The position numbers and the translations under genes were made by a program. Below the pieces are notes generated by a model that saw only the letters and a program-made list of their open reading frames with translations, searched no databases and was not told where the DNA came from. A stretch of DNA of 64,000 nt from Morinoia aosen (Eukaryota; Arthropoda; Malacostraca; Amphipoda; Talitridae), in NCBI GenBank assembly GCA_030386875.1, contig CM059568.1:12696316-12760315 (forward strand), written 5' to 3'. Each line of letters begins with the position of its first letter. The stretch's first letter is position 1. Shown one piece after another: positions 22,346 to 35,860 of this stretch.

Positions 22346-25207
22346 TTAGTAATGAGAAATTCCATAAATTTAAATCAAATTGGGTTGAAGGATATCACAA
22401 TTTTCTTCCTTTTCAGAATCTTGAAAAGCGCAACTTCATAGGCGATTGGGTCACAAAAATATTTTGTATCGCGCATCTCCTCCTGGAATGTAATAAATTG
22501 CAAAGATTTGGTCGAATCATCAGTGGTGTAATCGGTGCATATGTATTTTTGAGGTAGAAAATAGTCTGTTGAGTTTGAATATAATTTTGTTTCAACTTCA
22601 ACGTAAACATAAAAGCATTGGATAAAGAAATTGTAGAAACACTTTCGACGCTGAGAACATTTTTCATTTTAGTTTAATTCAGACCAAAACATTTCCCCAT
22701 TATAAATTACTACATTCACGTTTAAAAAACTTCATATCCTGATCCGCATAAGTCAGTGAATGTCCTAACAAGCGCTACCAATACTTGCTTTTATTTATTC
22801 AATCGAATGTTAATAATGGCCCCAAAAATACCACGTGGACTTTCATTCAGGGACAACTTTCCTGTTTTATATTTTTCATCTTGATATTCATTATCTACAT
22901 ATAATAAAGCCTAGAGTGCACGACTGAATATACTTGTTTCTTAGATACCGCAAATCATGGCTCACAACACAAAGTCCTAATTTGTCAAAACTACAAACTC
23001 GAGATTTGCTTGTGTTGGTGAACTGAACTTCATATTTTTATGCTGGGAGTAGTCCTGTCCCGACACCGATACGAACACTTCTAAATTGCTCTGAACGTTT
23101 TATTAATTTAAGTATGATTTACATTTTCATTCATGCACTTGTGTAGTGCAGTTGTACTATGTCCTGCGCAGCTTGTCCTTGCTTTCCTCAGCATTCAGAA
23201 TCGAGTACTCTGTGCGTTGATTGTAGGAGTGTTAAAACTTAGAACATGTTTTCTGTGGACCAGCGACGGCGAAAAAACTACCTTATATTTTCTTTTGTCT
23301 TACTGAACCATGTACGAGTATGTTGTCAGGTATTAATCATATTTGTAAAGCGCATTTACCATGACTCAGCGTTGTGGAAATTTGTAGAAAACCGTACTTA
23401 ATAATATTGTTTACGAGTAATGTCTGAAATCAAATTCATCGGGTATCGCACTTACGAACAGCGGATGCTCAGTAATACTATTTTCGAAATTATTATTTTT
23501 TACATCTACTGTTGCAATTATGAGAATTTTCAAAGAACTTGTGCAGTAACATAAGTACGCAGTGAACTTGTTGGAATTGTTTAGCATTTACATGCAATTG
23601 CGAGCCATCATTTACGCTTCTTTATGTTTGGACTTCTGATTAATATTAAATTTTATTTAAACCTTGAACATATAATTGAATTTCATTATTCTTTGTTTTA
23701 TAGCCACGTGTACTGACAAAGTACTTCCATAAAAGTATTCATACGTCCTTGTACAACCTTGCAGCTTTCGGCTTTCAACTTTCATAAAGGGGCTAAAATC
23801 CGCCTCTGTTTGCGGAGGACACTTACAGCGTTGCGTCTTGTGCGCGATCCGAGAGCCAAAACTCCAGAATATTTCATTTTTAACCCGCGATGAACTTTGG
23901 CGAAAGTAATTTTAACAATATTACATATTTTTCTCGAAGTTAATAGTTTTTTTAAATTAGCGGACCATTTTTCCAATATAACAGATTATGCAAACGGTTT
24001 TTCCTCACAGTCTCATCCACTGACTGATTGACTCCTTCCTACTTGTTGCTGAGAGTCAGACGTTGTTATTAGTTATTTTGTGTCTCAAAGTAAAATATCT
24101 GACGCACGGCGATCTAAGCGCATGGCGACTTCATGCATCTTTCATCGTGAGTTCGTTAGTCAAACCAGAAATTTAGCAGAATGCGAAAATTTTGCTGATC
24201 TGTGTGCGTAAAAGCTTTCAAACTCGCAATGATTTCACTCACCAATTTACCAATGCATGTGAAAAATTGGAGTCAAAAATTTTGCAAATGGTTAAGGAAA
24301 AACCGTTTAAAATCATACCAAATCATTTCGCCCCGGTGTGATGTATTTCTATCCTTCATTTCTATCCTTCTATCCTAATGACGTGGGACCACGCGTGTGA
24401 AGTGTTTAAACAGCAAACTTTTTTCGAGGACAATTATTTCGCATTGTTTGCGTGAAAGGAAAATTATTTCGAATTGTCTAAATGCAAGCAGTTATTAAAA
24501 AAACGAACAAATTTTAATAAGAAGTCAGGATCCTAAACAAAGGCGAAAGAAGACTTCGATAGGCGGGCTCTCTAATCGAATTAGAAGAGCCAGAGAAGTT
24601 TTAACGCAGTGTTTTCATATAAAATGTGTTGCAGAGATAAGAATTGAAATTAAGTAGTGGAGTTCTTAATCCATAGCGGAGAAGCACATAATTATATAAT
24701 AGGAGATAATAGGAAGCGGTCGCGTCTAATGAAACATTAGTTCAGAGCTCAGCAAAATGAAGAATTTCAAATTTTCAATGGTCCCTTAAATCTTATAACT
24801 TCGTGCATTTGTGGGGTTCAATTGAAACAGAAACTCCGAAAACTTCAGACTTGGTGTAGTAAACAACGTTTGAGAAACAAAAGAAAACCGTTTGAACTAC
24901 TGACAAAAAAAGCCCAGCACCGTGGTTGTTGAACAAGGGCAATCAAGGTGTTTTATTTAGAAAGTTGAAACTGGTCGAACTTCTGTGAGTAGATGAAGTC
25001 ACCGTCCGAATCACATCGTGATTCTCTGTCAATGCCCTCGGATGCCCTGATTGTGGATGCAGAAAATGTACGGAGCAGTCAATGAGAAGCATGACAGCCA
25101 TCGACTCGGCGGTTACAAATACAACTCTCCCGTGGCACGCCATAGCAGGTGAGTCACGAGCCTGGGCTTCTTGCACTTTGGAAATTCATTAGTTGATTAT
25201 GAGTTAG
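22346..25207. other. Long AT-rich intergenic stretch
   Basis: Nearly 3 kb with no recognisable gene, RNA or mobile element. The longest frames (minus 22413-22667, minus 24943-25176) are under 90 codons and unidentified. A short CTATCCTTC repeat is seen at 24350-24375. Confidence 0.5.
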
Positions 25208-25420
25208 TTTCAGCCTTTCTCACCATGAAAAGGTGTTCAAAGAGAGGAAGGATGGAAGTACCATTTAGTAGGGAGTTGAGGAAACGTGAAATAGAAGTTG
25301 ATTGGTTGATGGTAAGTTGATTTCAGCCTCCCTCACCACAAACAGGTGTTCAATAAGAGGAAGTATGAAGGCTCCATTTAGTAGAGAGATTAGAAAACGG
25401 GAAATCTAAGCACAAGGAGT
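25208..25420. repeat. 113-bp tandem duplication
   Basis: TTTCAGCC occurs at 25208 and 25321, followed in both by CTCACCA, AGGTGTTCAA, GAGGAAG, CCATTTAGTAG and GGGAAATC- or GTGAAAT-like ends. The two units are clearly related but diverged. Confidence 0.85.
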
Positions 25421-25552
25421 GTTCCCGCGCAGGATCCCTTGATATAGAAACAGTAAGTTGATAAAGAAAATAAGAAAACAGATAAAACTTGAAGAAGAAA
25501 GTCAGAAGTACTCAAAGCAAGACTGCAGAGAACAGAAGAATGATGATCTTTA

Positions 25553-25612
25553 ATAAAATAAATACATATTTTATTACCTTGTCTTAAATAAAATAAATAC
25601 ATATTTTATTAC
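25553..25612. repeat. 35-bp tandem duplication
   Basis: ATAAAATAAATACATATTTT and the next five bases occur at 25553-25577 and 25588-25612 without change, so the duplication is recent. Confidence 0.95.
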
Positions 25613-25804
25613 AACGAAGAGAAAGGATACCTAATTCTTAGCTCGGGATCTCGCATTTTCCTCTTTGGTAATGACAATTCCCACACATAGAAGTTTTATC
25701 TTCCTAAGGGGGCACTGTGGAAGTCTGATGCAGAACTTTAGTGAGTTCGTGTCGTGGTGTTAGCATGGCACGCTCATCGTGTTGTGGTCTTGTAGTATTA
25801 GCCC

Positions 25805-26215
25805 ATAGGCCTCACATTTGACTCACATAGGCCTCACATTGGTGGCTCACATAGGACTCACATTGGTGACTCACATAGGCCTCACAGTGGTGACTTACAT
25901 AGGCCTCATATTGATGACTCACATAAGCCTCACATTGGTGACTCACATAGGCCTCACATTGGTGGCTCCCATAGGCCTCACATTGGTGACTCACATAAGA
26001 CCCACATTGGTGACTTACACAGGACCCACATGGTGACTTATACAGGACCCACATGGTGACTCACATAGGACTCACATTGGTAACTCGCATAGGACTCACA
26101 TTGGGGGACTCGCATAGGACTCACATTGGTGACTTACACGGGACTCACATTGGTAACTTACATAGAACTCACTCTGCAAGGTGATTCACATACGACTCAC
26201 ATTGGTGACACATTG
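25805..26215. repeat. 24-bp tandem repeat, about 17 copies
   Basis: The unit is TGACTCACATAGGCCTCACA plus TTGG. Later units switch from GGCCTCAC to GGACCCAC or GGACTCAC and lose or gain bases. The period of 24 opens a frame on both strands between 25812 and 26054, which I treat as an artefact. Confidence 0.95.
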
Positions 26216-27671
26216 GTATCTGGACTGAATGTAACGAGATACAGCCATGAGTAAGCGATGCAATATAACTTAATTAACATACAGTGTGACTGATATTTGA
26301 AGATGGAGTTACGGTTGACTTCAAACGCATTTGAGATTAGATTTTTCTGCATAAAAGATATGTTTGAGCGACGTTCTTCGATAACTTATAACATGGGAAA
26401 GGTCGTAAATGTGAAAATTATTTTAGAGAAACTTTAAGCCTCTTGGTCGGCAATGAGAATTCGGAAAATCATTTGTCTATGAACTAAATTTATTCCAACC
26501 ATTTTCAATTCAACGTTAATTCGTAGATTTTTGATTCGTAGTCGATTTTGATACGTAGGTTGAGGATAAAAGCACAGCTGGATGATCACAGGTTTCAAGG
26601 ATCACATACATGGATCACATACATACGTATAATCGATCCCATGTATGATAGAGGATCACTCAACTTCTTATGACTTTAGTATTTTAGAGCCGTTACATAT
26701 TTTTAAACCAAAACCGGCCCTCAATAATACCGACAGTTCATATACGGTGCAAATAGTAACCAGATAGCAATCTTTTCAATTTTAATTTTCTTTGACATAT
26801 TTTTGTTTTCGTGAATCCTTTTAATAACTGCTTTCAACATTGTGTTTTTTTTTGTTTCAGATACAATGATTTGCACTTTTTTTACCTAGTGATGGAGCGG
26901 GACGCCAAAACATTTTCCTGTTAAATATGATTAGTTTGTTTGAAATTTTCCTCGTTTTAAAATTCCTGATGAAGGCCTACATCGTTGAAGGTTGAGACAA
27001 CCTGTTCAACGGTTGAATTAAAAACAGTTCACACGAAAATATAAGACATAAATAACCGTATAATTAAAGTTCACGGCTACTAGATTTTTAGTATGGGACT
27101 TTAAACAGCGTTTACGGTTAGATTTTTTAGCAGCCACTAAATTTAAAACAATAAATACTCTTGCATTGATTGCATGTGCTGCAATCGGTTTTTATTTTCT
27201 CATTTCTCTGGTACTATTTACAGTCTGGGCATCAACGACGCGAAACTTACATATTCTTTCCCTAAAACTTACCTCGTCACGCTATGGACCTCATACATAT
27301 TTTCCTTCCTAAAGTCATTTGAAGTAAATGTGCCTAATTTCAAGTAACGCGCCTGCTCTAGTAACGCTTTAATTATTCACTGCTTTGAAACATTCATTAG
27401 TACACACAACTTTACTGAGTTTGATTGACGCAAATTGTAGCACAACTTCTACGTACACTGTATCTGTTTAAACATTAGTCTACAGTTCGATATTTGCACG
27501 CTTCTTAATACACATTATTTAATTCAACGATGCTGTTCACTAGTGTTCAATACAAGACTTTCATCGAATTCCACGATGGATCTCAAAAGGATGCAAATAC
27601 ATTCAGGCAGAGAATGCAGTTCTTGGTCAAGCGCGTGTGAGGCCTGCGAACATACTCAATCTTCAACGTCT
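26216..27671. other. Intergenic, minor repeats
   Basis: GGATCACATACAT is repeated near 26600-26630. Nothing else structured and no recognisable frame. Confidence 0.5.
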
Positions 27672-27881
27672 TCACTATACCGCATGTCCCACACAAACCC
27701 GAACCGAGTATTTATTTTCCCGTATAAGTAATACCCGTAATTATTTCCCGTATCAGTAGTTTTCAGTAATAACGCATAATTTTGTTAGAAATTAAATGCT
27801 TATGGTATTCTCATGATGGTATTAGTGATCTGGAAAGATACATACTCGGTTCGGATTTTTGTGGGACATACTATATAGCTT
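27672..27881. mobile_element. Short inverted-repeat element of about 210 bp
   Basis: CGCATGTCCCAC and CCGAACCGAGTAT at 27672-27718 face their complements ATACTCGGTTCGGATTT and GTGGGACATACTATAT at 27836-27881, around an AT-rich middle of about 118 bp. The outer ends read ACTATA and TATAGC. No coding potential. The class is unknown. Confidence 0.7.
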
Positions 27882-27883
27882 TT

Positions 27884-28182
27884 CGCATTATTGGTACGGA
27901 TTTTCTCGGATTAATGTGACGCTATCCACGCTATATAGGGTGTCCATGATAATTATATCCACTGATTTTAAATTTTAATGATGTGTATCTATGATACTGT
28001 AGGGTAGTTTAATTCAGATATATTTATGAGTTAAATAAATATATCTGACTATCCTACAATATCATAGGTTCGCATTATCAAAATTTAAAATCAGTAGATA
28101 CATTTTTCGCGGAGACCCTGCATAACTGTTCGTTTTACTGATACGGATTTTCTGGCATTAACGAACGCTATCCACACTATAT
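27884..28182. repeat. Palindromic element (27937-28120) between direct repeats
   Basis: The inner 184 bp is a palindrome: GGGTGTCC at the left end faces GGAGACCCT at the right, and ACTGATTTTAAATTTTAATG faces CAAAATTTAAAATCAGTAG. It is flanked by two direct copies of about 53 bp (27884-27937 and 28131-28182) sharing TACGGATTTTCT, ATTAA, ACGCTATCCAC and CTATATA. The flank pair could be a tandem duplication made before or after the palindrome arrived. Confidence 0.78.
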
Positions 28183-29867
28183 AAGCGCGATGACTCGACA
28201 ACCTCTGCCATTCTGTTGAAGCTAAGACCGTGCGAAGTCTCTGGGGTCTCCGAGCGGACTCTGTGAAATGTAAGCACCATCCTGCGGGACGGGGCTAGTT
28301 GCCCCCACTGAGACTTCCACAGCTGCTGCTGCGAGACATGGGCTTTATTTTCAGGTCTTCATTTGGTCCGGCAAATCTGGGAATTAAGAACCGAGCAGTT
28401 CTGCTCTGTAATTCGGTTCGTTGATCTGAATGACTGGTTGGTGTGTATGATTAGCGTATTTTTTTTATATTTTGATCTGGGCTTCATTTTAGTACGTGTT
28501 GAATTTCCAAGGTGTGTAACTTGTGATCAATATATGTTAACATATTTTCTCGCTCTCTCTCTCTCTGCCGCCGGTGGAACATTCCATTACGAGAAATTAC
28601 TCTTTAATGACTAATGCTGTAAGACAAAAGGATTTGAGAACAAATAATTGAAAAAAAAACTTTGACATATTTCTGACGCGTTCTATAGCGTAATTGTAAT
28701 AAGAAAATGAATTAAAATTATTTTTGTTTCATATACAGGACCTCTATTACTTGGAATGTGTTTATACGATGTGAAAAATGCTTGCTAAAAGCGTCAAAAT
28801 ATTCTTAAAAATGTAATGGGAAATTTAACAGCAGGTTTAAATTAAAAAAATGAAAAGAAAAACCGCTTATTTCCAGTAAAGATGGTACAAAAAAGATAGT
28901 ACATCATTGATTTTCAAAATATCTTAAAGTAAACGCACTTATATGATACACACACACGAGTATTGTAATACCCATGTCACTATAGTCGAAAACAAATGAT
29001 TGAGGGCAATGTATTCCTAATGTTGCTAAATCTAGATTTGATGATATATGAGACTAAAATTATAAGAGACAACACAATTTCATTGACGATGCAAGCATCA
29101 AAATGGGCCACAGGTCCCCGTTCACGTTTGCGAGATGACGTTGAATACTTTTTAGTTCTTCCTGGTCTAGCAGCTAAAATGGAACGTCATGAGTTAAAAT
29201 AAGAAGTCTAAAATAAGAGCTGCAGGATGCATTTACCTGTACAATTGAAGTTTTATTGAAAAGGATCTATTTATTGCTGTGTTGCATTTCAAAATGAGTT
29301 TGCGTCGGTGGGATTTTGGTAGAATTTTGTAAAGTAGAAGCTATTCTTTGAATGTCATTCATTGTGCACCTCCCTGAGAACAACTAAGCTATTTTTACCG
29401 ATAGAGAAATTTTTTCATCAAACGGTGCAAATAAACATCAGTTAATTAATTACTAAATGCGGAGAGCATTACGAACCTAAAAAAAGTTCTCTCCAGTAGT
29501 TATGCAACTCACGTTGCTGTAAAAACAAACCATCAAATATCATGATTGAACCTTATTTTATTAAAGGTTATAATTATTTTATTAAACGTTATAAATGTTG
29601 TTAATTAATAATTTTATATAACCCTTTTAGATGAATAAGTTGAAAATACTTAAGCCGCTAAATTTCAAGGCTCTCATTTTTGTACCATTTAAAAATGTTA
29701 ACCTGCACGAAGCAATTGGTTCTCCAAGGCTTCTGATTGGTTTTTCGTTTCATTTGGACCTGAGAGTGTATCGATCTTAATTATCACTCATTGTGTAATT
29801 TTGAAACGTCAAAGTGCATCTCTGTAACACGGAACATGTTTGCCTTCTGTCACAACTCATAAAAGCC
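28183..29867. other. Intergenic with one GC-richer island
   Basis: 28190-28340 is GC-richer and starts just after CTATATAAG (28178-28186), which resembles a TATA box. No exon or transcript structure follows that I can recognise. A CT microsatellite lies at 28551-28568. The 68- and 83-codon frames here are unidentified. Confidence 0.4.
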
Positions 29868-29992
29868 AGAAAACTGCTCTTTTAAAATCGCAATGCTCCC
29901 ATAACGGGCAGGACACGACTCTCGGTAGTACAGAATTGCTCTTTCAAAATCACAATGCTCCCTCTCGGTAGTACAGGGCATCCAAAAGTCAA
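29868..29992. repeat. Imperfect tandem duplication of about 65 bp
   Basis: TGCTCTTTTAAAATCGCAAT and CTCTCGGTAGTACAG recur as TTGCTCTTTCAAAATCACAA and CTCTCGGTAGTACAG; the second unit lacks about 20 bp in its middle. A 99-codon minus frame (29850-30149) spans the duplication and is unidentified. Confidence 0.8.
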
Positions 29993-31213
29993 TTAATGAA
30001 CGTTTCAAAGTTTTGATGAGAGGTTCGCTGCTTTGATAACTTTTTAGAGCACGACAAGCGTTGGTCAGAATCCCAACCAACCACCGAAGTGCGGGCCGTG
30101 ATTCTAGACGTGTTTCAACTTCATAGAAGCTATTTGTGCTAGTTATCAAACATTCTCTTGAAAAATTTCTTGAGTTGATGGAAGCAAATTTGCTGGTAAT
30201 TCAGATATTGATTTTGGGATAACCGAGTGCTGTGAGGAATTTTCGAGCCCGGGGAAATTGGATGCTCATGTCGACAATTTAATTTTCGTTAGAATACTCG
30301 TAAAACTGAATAGAACTAATTAATAATGAACGCCAAATTTATAGTTTAAAGCTTCACACTCAATGAATTCATTATAATAGACTACTAGGCTTAAAAATAT
30401 TCTTGAAATCGTTAACACATCAGCCAAAAAAATTTCTGAACTTTGGAAAGAGAATGTTCTTGTTTCTTTACACAAGCTAGTAGTCATTCCAGACTTCCAT
30501 TAATTTGAGTATTTCACAAAAATTTGTAGGAATGAACACCTTTCTAAATAAATTAAAAAATAAATTGACATTGGCAGAGAATGCTCTATCATGCTGAAGC
30601 CTTATATGAATTTCCTCCACCATAAAGTTAGTTCAAGCAATATTTGCACTCTCGGATTTTGGATGCTGAATAAGATTCATCGTTAGTCCAGGAGCGTTGG
30701 TTATTCGGGGAGCGTCGTAAATTTCCTTTCTCGTGTTTATTTGCAAAATTAGCGCACAGCTGTATAATAATTCGAGACTAACCATGACATAGACAAGTAC
30801 TTCAATAATAAGATATTAATGTATAAAACTTGCCCATCAGCCTTGTATGAGGCCCGACCGACAGACGCGCTGCACAGTCGCAATCATTCCCAAACATCGA
30901 CACTACGGATTTCGAGTTAGGATAAAACCAAAACAAGAAACTAAAACGTGAAAAATGTCTATTGAGCTTTCAGAGCTAAATAGATTACCTAGGAACTGAA
31001 AACAGAAACTTCTGAATTCTGCTGCGAATTTTTGGGGTGTTTGAAGCTCTTTAGCTGAGCCTTTGGTGTAGGCCGCGGCTCAGATTAGCTCGCTTACCAA
31101 AGGTCACTGCCCCAGGATATTTTCTCCTGCTATTTTCCAACGCTGATTAAAAAGTTTGCCCAAATGAAGGCATCATGAGGCAATGCTTCCTGAAATTGGT
31201 TTTCAAAAGCCAA
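29993..31213. other. Intergenic, nothing recognised
   Basis: AT-rich, with a short GC-richer patch at 30840-30900 (GACCGACAGACG). No frame of note apart from the unidentified one that enters from 29850. Confidence 0.5.
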
Positions 31214-31382
31214 GATTACATCCAATGTCAATGACGTTTCTTGATCAGATTACATCCAATGTCAATGACGTTTCTTGATCAGATTACATCCAATGTCAAT
31301 GACGTTTCTTGATCAGATTACATCCAATGTCAATGACGTTTCTTGATCAGATTACATCCAACGTCAATGAGGTCTTGATCGG
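31214..31382. repeat. 34-bp tandem repeat, 5 copies
   Basis: Units beginning GATTACATCCAATGTCAATG start at 31214, 31248, 31282, 31316 and 31350. The first four are identical and the fifth is degraded. Confidence 0.97.
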
Positions 31383-31999
31383 AGTAATGCTAAGAATGAA
31401 CTGCAAAAGCGAAACTGTACCCGTTTCTCGTAGTGTTCCGATTGAGCGCAAGGGAGCATAATTCAGCTTTATTATGTGTCGAGTTCCTTTAATTAATTTA
31501 CGACATGGCGAATTGAAGCGTTTACCAAGTCTGTGTAATGACATGTAAGGGCTTAAAAATTGACTGCGAAATGATGCGCTGTGTTTTATGTGTACTTGTA
31601 GAGACAAGTTCTTAAGGAATAATGATGAAAACTTATGCAACACAATCACTCTATTGTGGAATTGTCCTAAACTTCTCGCACAGGACACAATCATTCAACG
31701 TCAGTATTTCAGTTATAAAAGATTAGGAGATGAAAAGTTTTAGTTTTCAGCCTATCTTTATACTCGTGAATTTTATAATTTTCTTTAATAATTACACCGG
31801 CGCAGTTTATTGAGCGAACTTACCAACTTTTGAAACTTCTGGAAAAGTTGTGATCCATAAAGAGATGAGAAAGTCCGTGGAGTTAAATACTTCCCATCAG
31901 ATTATTTTGTGGAACATTTTAAAATGAATTAATGGTTAAAGAAAATTAAAACACCACATGTCAAGACACTCCTTCTAGAAACATTACGTACGCTATCAG
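31383..31999. other. Intergenic, unidentified 115-codon frame
   Basis: The minus frame 31347-31694 (starts MIVSCARSLGQF) is not repetitive over most of its length but enters the 34-bp array at its end. It matches nothing I know. Confidence 0.35.
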
Positions 32000-32470
32000 C
32001 ATCATGTAAGCAGGATGTATAATGCTTGGGTAGTTTAGATTAGCTTATGAACTTACAGCTGGTCAGTTATTTTACGGTAAACTATGAGTGTTAGTATGGG
32101 GTCTTATACCATCATAGTGTTTACGTTATCAAATATACTCGTGAGTGATCAATTATTACACGATAAGCTATGATTGTTAGTACGGGATCTAGTATCATCA
32201 CCGTGTCTAGATTAGCAAATAAACTATTGAGTTATTAATTATTACATGGTAAGCTATGGATTTCAGTACGGGGTCTAGTATCATCTTGTTCAGATTAGCA
32301 AATAAACTTGCAGGAGATCAATTATTATAATTAAGGAAAGCCATGAATGCAGCCACACGATCTAGCATCATCATCGTATTTATATTAGCGAATAAACTTG
32401 CAGGAGATAAATTATTTTAAAGTACGACATGAATGGCAATACGGGATTGAGCATCACGCTCGTACGGGAT
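32000..32470. repeat. Degenerate 86-88 bp tandem repeat, 5 copies
   Basis: The pattern CTATGANTGTTAGTACGGG, TCTAGTATCATC, TTAGCAAATAAACT and TCAATTATTA recurs from near 32082, 32168, 32255, 32340 and 32428. Copies have clearly diverged, so the array is old. Confidence 0.85.
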
Positions 32471-35400
32471 TCCTCAGCAGAGTGTAAACAATCTTGGGGT
32501 GATGCTGCGAGACAGAACGCTCTGTCGCCTCGCCCATCTGGCATTGGTGTGGGGAGGAAGATTGGGACGTTGGGGACTGAAATTCCAGCTAAATTCCCCA
32601 GTTTGCACCCCGGAAGTTGCGTGTTCTGACCTTGAAAGCAAGAGGACGACCCTGACTGCTGATGTACGTGACGCTTGTCGCTGAAAACTCGATGTTCTCT
32701 GGCCCCAAGTTGTTCTTTCGCTTGAATTAATCAGCATGTGATCCATACACCTTTTCTTACTTTATATTTTAGATCAAGGATTTGTAGAAAATGATTTAAG
32801 GGTTTTTAGAGAATTTTGTCTTCTTTTCGCGCTGTTGTTCGTCTTGCCAACCCAACATGGCTGGAGTCTTGAAGCCACCTCACGCCCTGCAACCAACAAA
32901 CACTTGAGACGTAATTTATTTATTACATGCAACGTTAGTGTCGTCTAAAATCCTCATCTACATTAAACTATGTTAGTAAACAACATTTGTGTAGAATTTG
33001 CCGTACCAAAATTAAGGGAAATGACGATGCCTACTTTGAAAAAATATAATTGACTAAGAAATTTAATTTAACTGTTCTAAGAAACATTACTACGAATCCG
33101 AATTTACCTTGCACAGGTCATCAATTTATTGATTAATTCATTTTACGAAAATAAAATAATAAAGCTAGCCTGGCTCAGCGCGAGATTGCGGGTGATAGCT
33201 CATTTCCTTGATAGGGTTACAAGATTTAATTCTTAGCAGCAGAAATTTAACTTTTCATTTTGTGAACTTTATCTTCGAAAAGCACTAGGTGTGCGCAGTT
33301 AGCTTGCCAAGCAGTTACGAGTTCAATGGCCTACATACCTGAATTTAATTTAAAAACAGGCCTAATTTAGTAATTACAAACAAAAAAGAATAGAATAGAA
33401 AAGGCATAAATGGTCATAAGAATAAAAAGCACTGAAAAATTTAAATATCGTTTAGGATAAACTGAACCAGAACTGAGGGACTTACTTGAAAACAGTCACT
33501 GGAGGTGAAAAATTTAAGAAAAAAGGTATGCTAGGCCGAATAAAATGCACAACGGCGTAGTACGCTGTGAGGATCCAATTTTCTTACGTTGCTCAAACCG
33601 TAAAAGTGAAATCTCCAATTTGCTGGTCGACTGATCTTGATCTTATTAATGCGATTTTTCTTGCGTTTCGACTGGGAGAACGGTTCGGAGGAAGCGATTG
33701 ATTTCTTCATTAGAATTACGGAAGTGTAGAGCGAAGCTAACGCTTCTCCGACAAATTTTATTTTACTCGTACTTAGTACTTCCATGATGTCTAAAAACTC
33801 TTCAAACATCAAAAACATCATCTCCTGGTGATCAAATTCGTGCTTTTTCTTCCATTGGATCAATCATATTCGGTGCTAAATACTGAGAGATATTGTGTTT
33901 GATTCAATTTTATACGAAAAAATGCCTTAGAACTGTTGACAGGCAATTATTGATGAATATTTGTGCAAGTACCTATTTACCTAAATATCGAATAAAAATC
34001 ACCTTATTTTTGCCGTTAATTTTTTGTTAAATAGAAGGAAAACGAAGTTTGGGAATGGAATTAACAGATATTCTTCAGCGGCCCAACCAAACGCAATGCA
34101 ACGCACGATTTGTTAGACATTTAACTGAAAAACTACAGACTTTTTAATCTGCGTTCGAGTTTTTTTTTCTAAATACGTGTTTTGTTTCAATTTTTCTTTC
34201 ACAGATCGTATTTAATGTCTACGGAGGAGTCGTATGATGAATGGAAGAAAGAGGAACGCGAGGAAACTATCACACGTCGTTCCATTTTTATTTATTTAGT
34301 TTCATTTGTTATTTTTTTGCAGAGCCAGTGTCCAGTCTCTGGAGATGTCAGCATTCAAGATCGCTTCATTGTTCTCGTATTATGTCGGTGAAAAGTAATC
34401 AAAGACGGAATTTCACCGGTTCATCACGAGATTTTTTCTTTACAATTAAACTCAGTAACATCAGATTTTTATCAACTATTCAATTCATTCAATTAAGAAT
34501 TTTTCAGACATGCGCAGTACTGCGAGTAAGCAACTCGTTCATCGGCAAATTTTGGTTGGTAAGGAAGAATGCATAGAGCAAAGAAATGTTCGACAATGTG
34601 CAGGGAGATTGAGATTAGATTATTTAGTTACACTCTTGACGGTGCTCTAACAAAATCACATTTTGACACAAAAATTACGATGTAAGTTCAAGTGAGGAGA
34701 GTTTCAAACGCACTGCAAAGTTTGGTTACCTGTTGGAAAATTTATTTAAAATCGTTAATCGTTGTGAGTGCATTAAGTAGTAAAGCAATAAATAAAAGTT
34801 ATAAGTGCATCCTGCGAACCTTAAGTTGGATTATATCATGACTCATTATTGAAAATCCGCTCAATAATGAGCCACTATCAGTAAGAGTTATTATTGAATG
34901 ATATAGTTATTGGACGTAAATACATCGTAAGAGTTTCCCATCGTTAATGTGAACAATGTCTGCAAATTTAGTTGTTCTGATGCTATTTTCTGACTCTACA
35001 AAAATATTTTATTTACGGAACCAGAAATTCCTTAAAGTGTAGACTAGAACGAGATGAATTTCTCTAGTATACTTTTAATATCGCCAGCGATTAAAATTAG
35101 TTAGACTGAATAATTTTCTGAGTACATTTCAAGTATTATGTACAGGGTCATTAGAGACGAAACTTATATCATACAAAAATTATTAATAATTTTTCAAAAT
35201 TGATAAACGAATGCTCTAAGAAATATTCAAAAATGAGAACGGAAGACAGTTCCTGTACCATTTCTTGCGTGGAGAATCATTTTAGCAACGGCACACCAAA
35301 TGGACGTTTTAGCGTTGATTCTTTGCACATACACAGCGCTGCTGCTTGCGTTGTCTTGACTATGAGGTTAAGAAAAATGAATAAATGCATGGAACTGCGG

Positions 35401-35489
35401 GGCTCTCTGCTCGCAGTGCGCCGGAGCTGAGCATGCGCAGCAGCGCGTCTGTGTGGCGAGTACCGCTCGCAGCTACTTTGTAGCTCTTT
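32471..35489. other. Intergenic with unidentified frames
   Basis: A GC-richer patch at 32470-32720 holds overlapping frames on both strands. A 110-codon minus frame at 33531-33863 (starts MIQWKKKHEFDHQEMM) and a 111-codon plus frame at 34241-34576 are non-repetitive but unidentified. A small hairpin with a 12-bp stem (CTCATTATTGA facing TCAATAATGAG) lies at 34851-34882. Confidence 0.4.
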
Positions 35490-35860
35490 TTACAAGCTAC
35501 TGCAAGATTTTTCAAATAACTGCAAGATTTTTCAAACTTCAAAAATATTTTTCAAACTTCTACAGCATTTTTCAAACTTTAAAATTTTTCAAAGTTACAC
35601 GAGATTTGTCAAACTATATATCCTACATGATTTGTGAAGTTGTATTAAGGTTTTATACACAAGAAAAATTTTAAAATTTGGACAGGATTTTTTAAACTTT
35701 TTCAGAAATTTTAAAATTTATTCAGTATAACAATATGTATTTCAAATTTCCACGAGATTTTTAAAAAGGTCTGAAATTTTTCCAACTATTACATGAGTTA
35801 TTGAATTTTGAAAGATTTTCAAAACTTCTAGAAGATTTTTCTAAATTTCAACAGTGGTTT
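35490..35860. repeat. Degenerate repeat around ATTTTTCAAACTT
   Basis: The word GATTTTTCAAACTTC and close variants recur about a dozen times at 18-30 bp spacing, interspersed with ACA-containing linkers. Period and copies are too diverged to set exact units. Confidence 0.7.

Noticed and set aside
28178-28215. TATA-like box followed by a GC-richer island, as a promoter
   Set aside because: The CTATATA word is part of a duplicated repeat flank (also at 27931-27937), and no exon follows.
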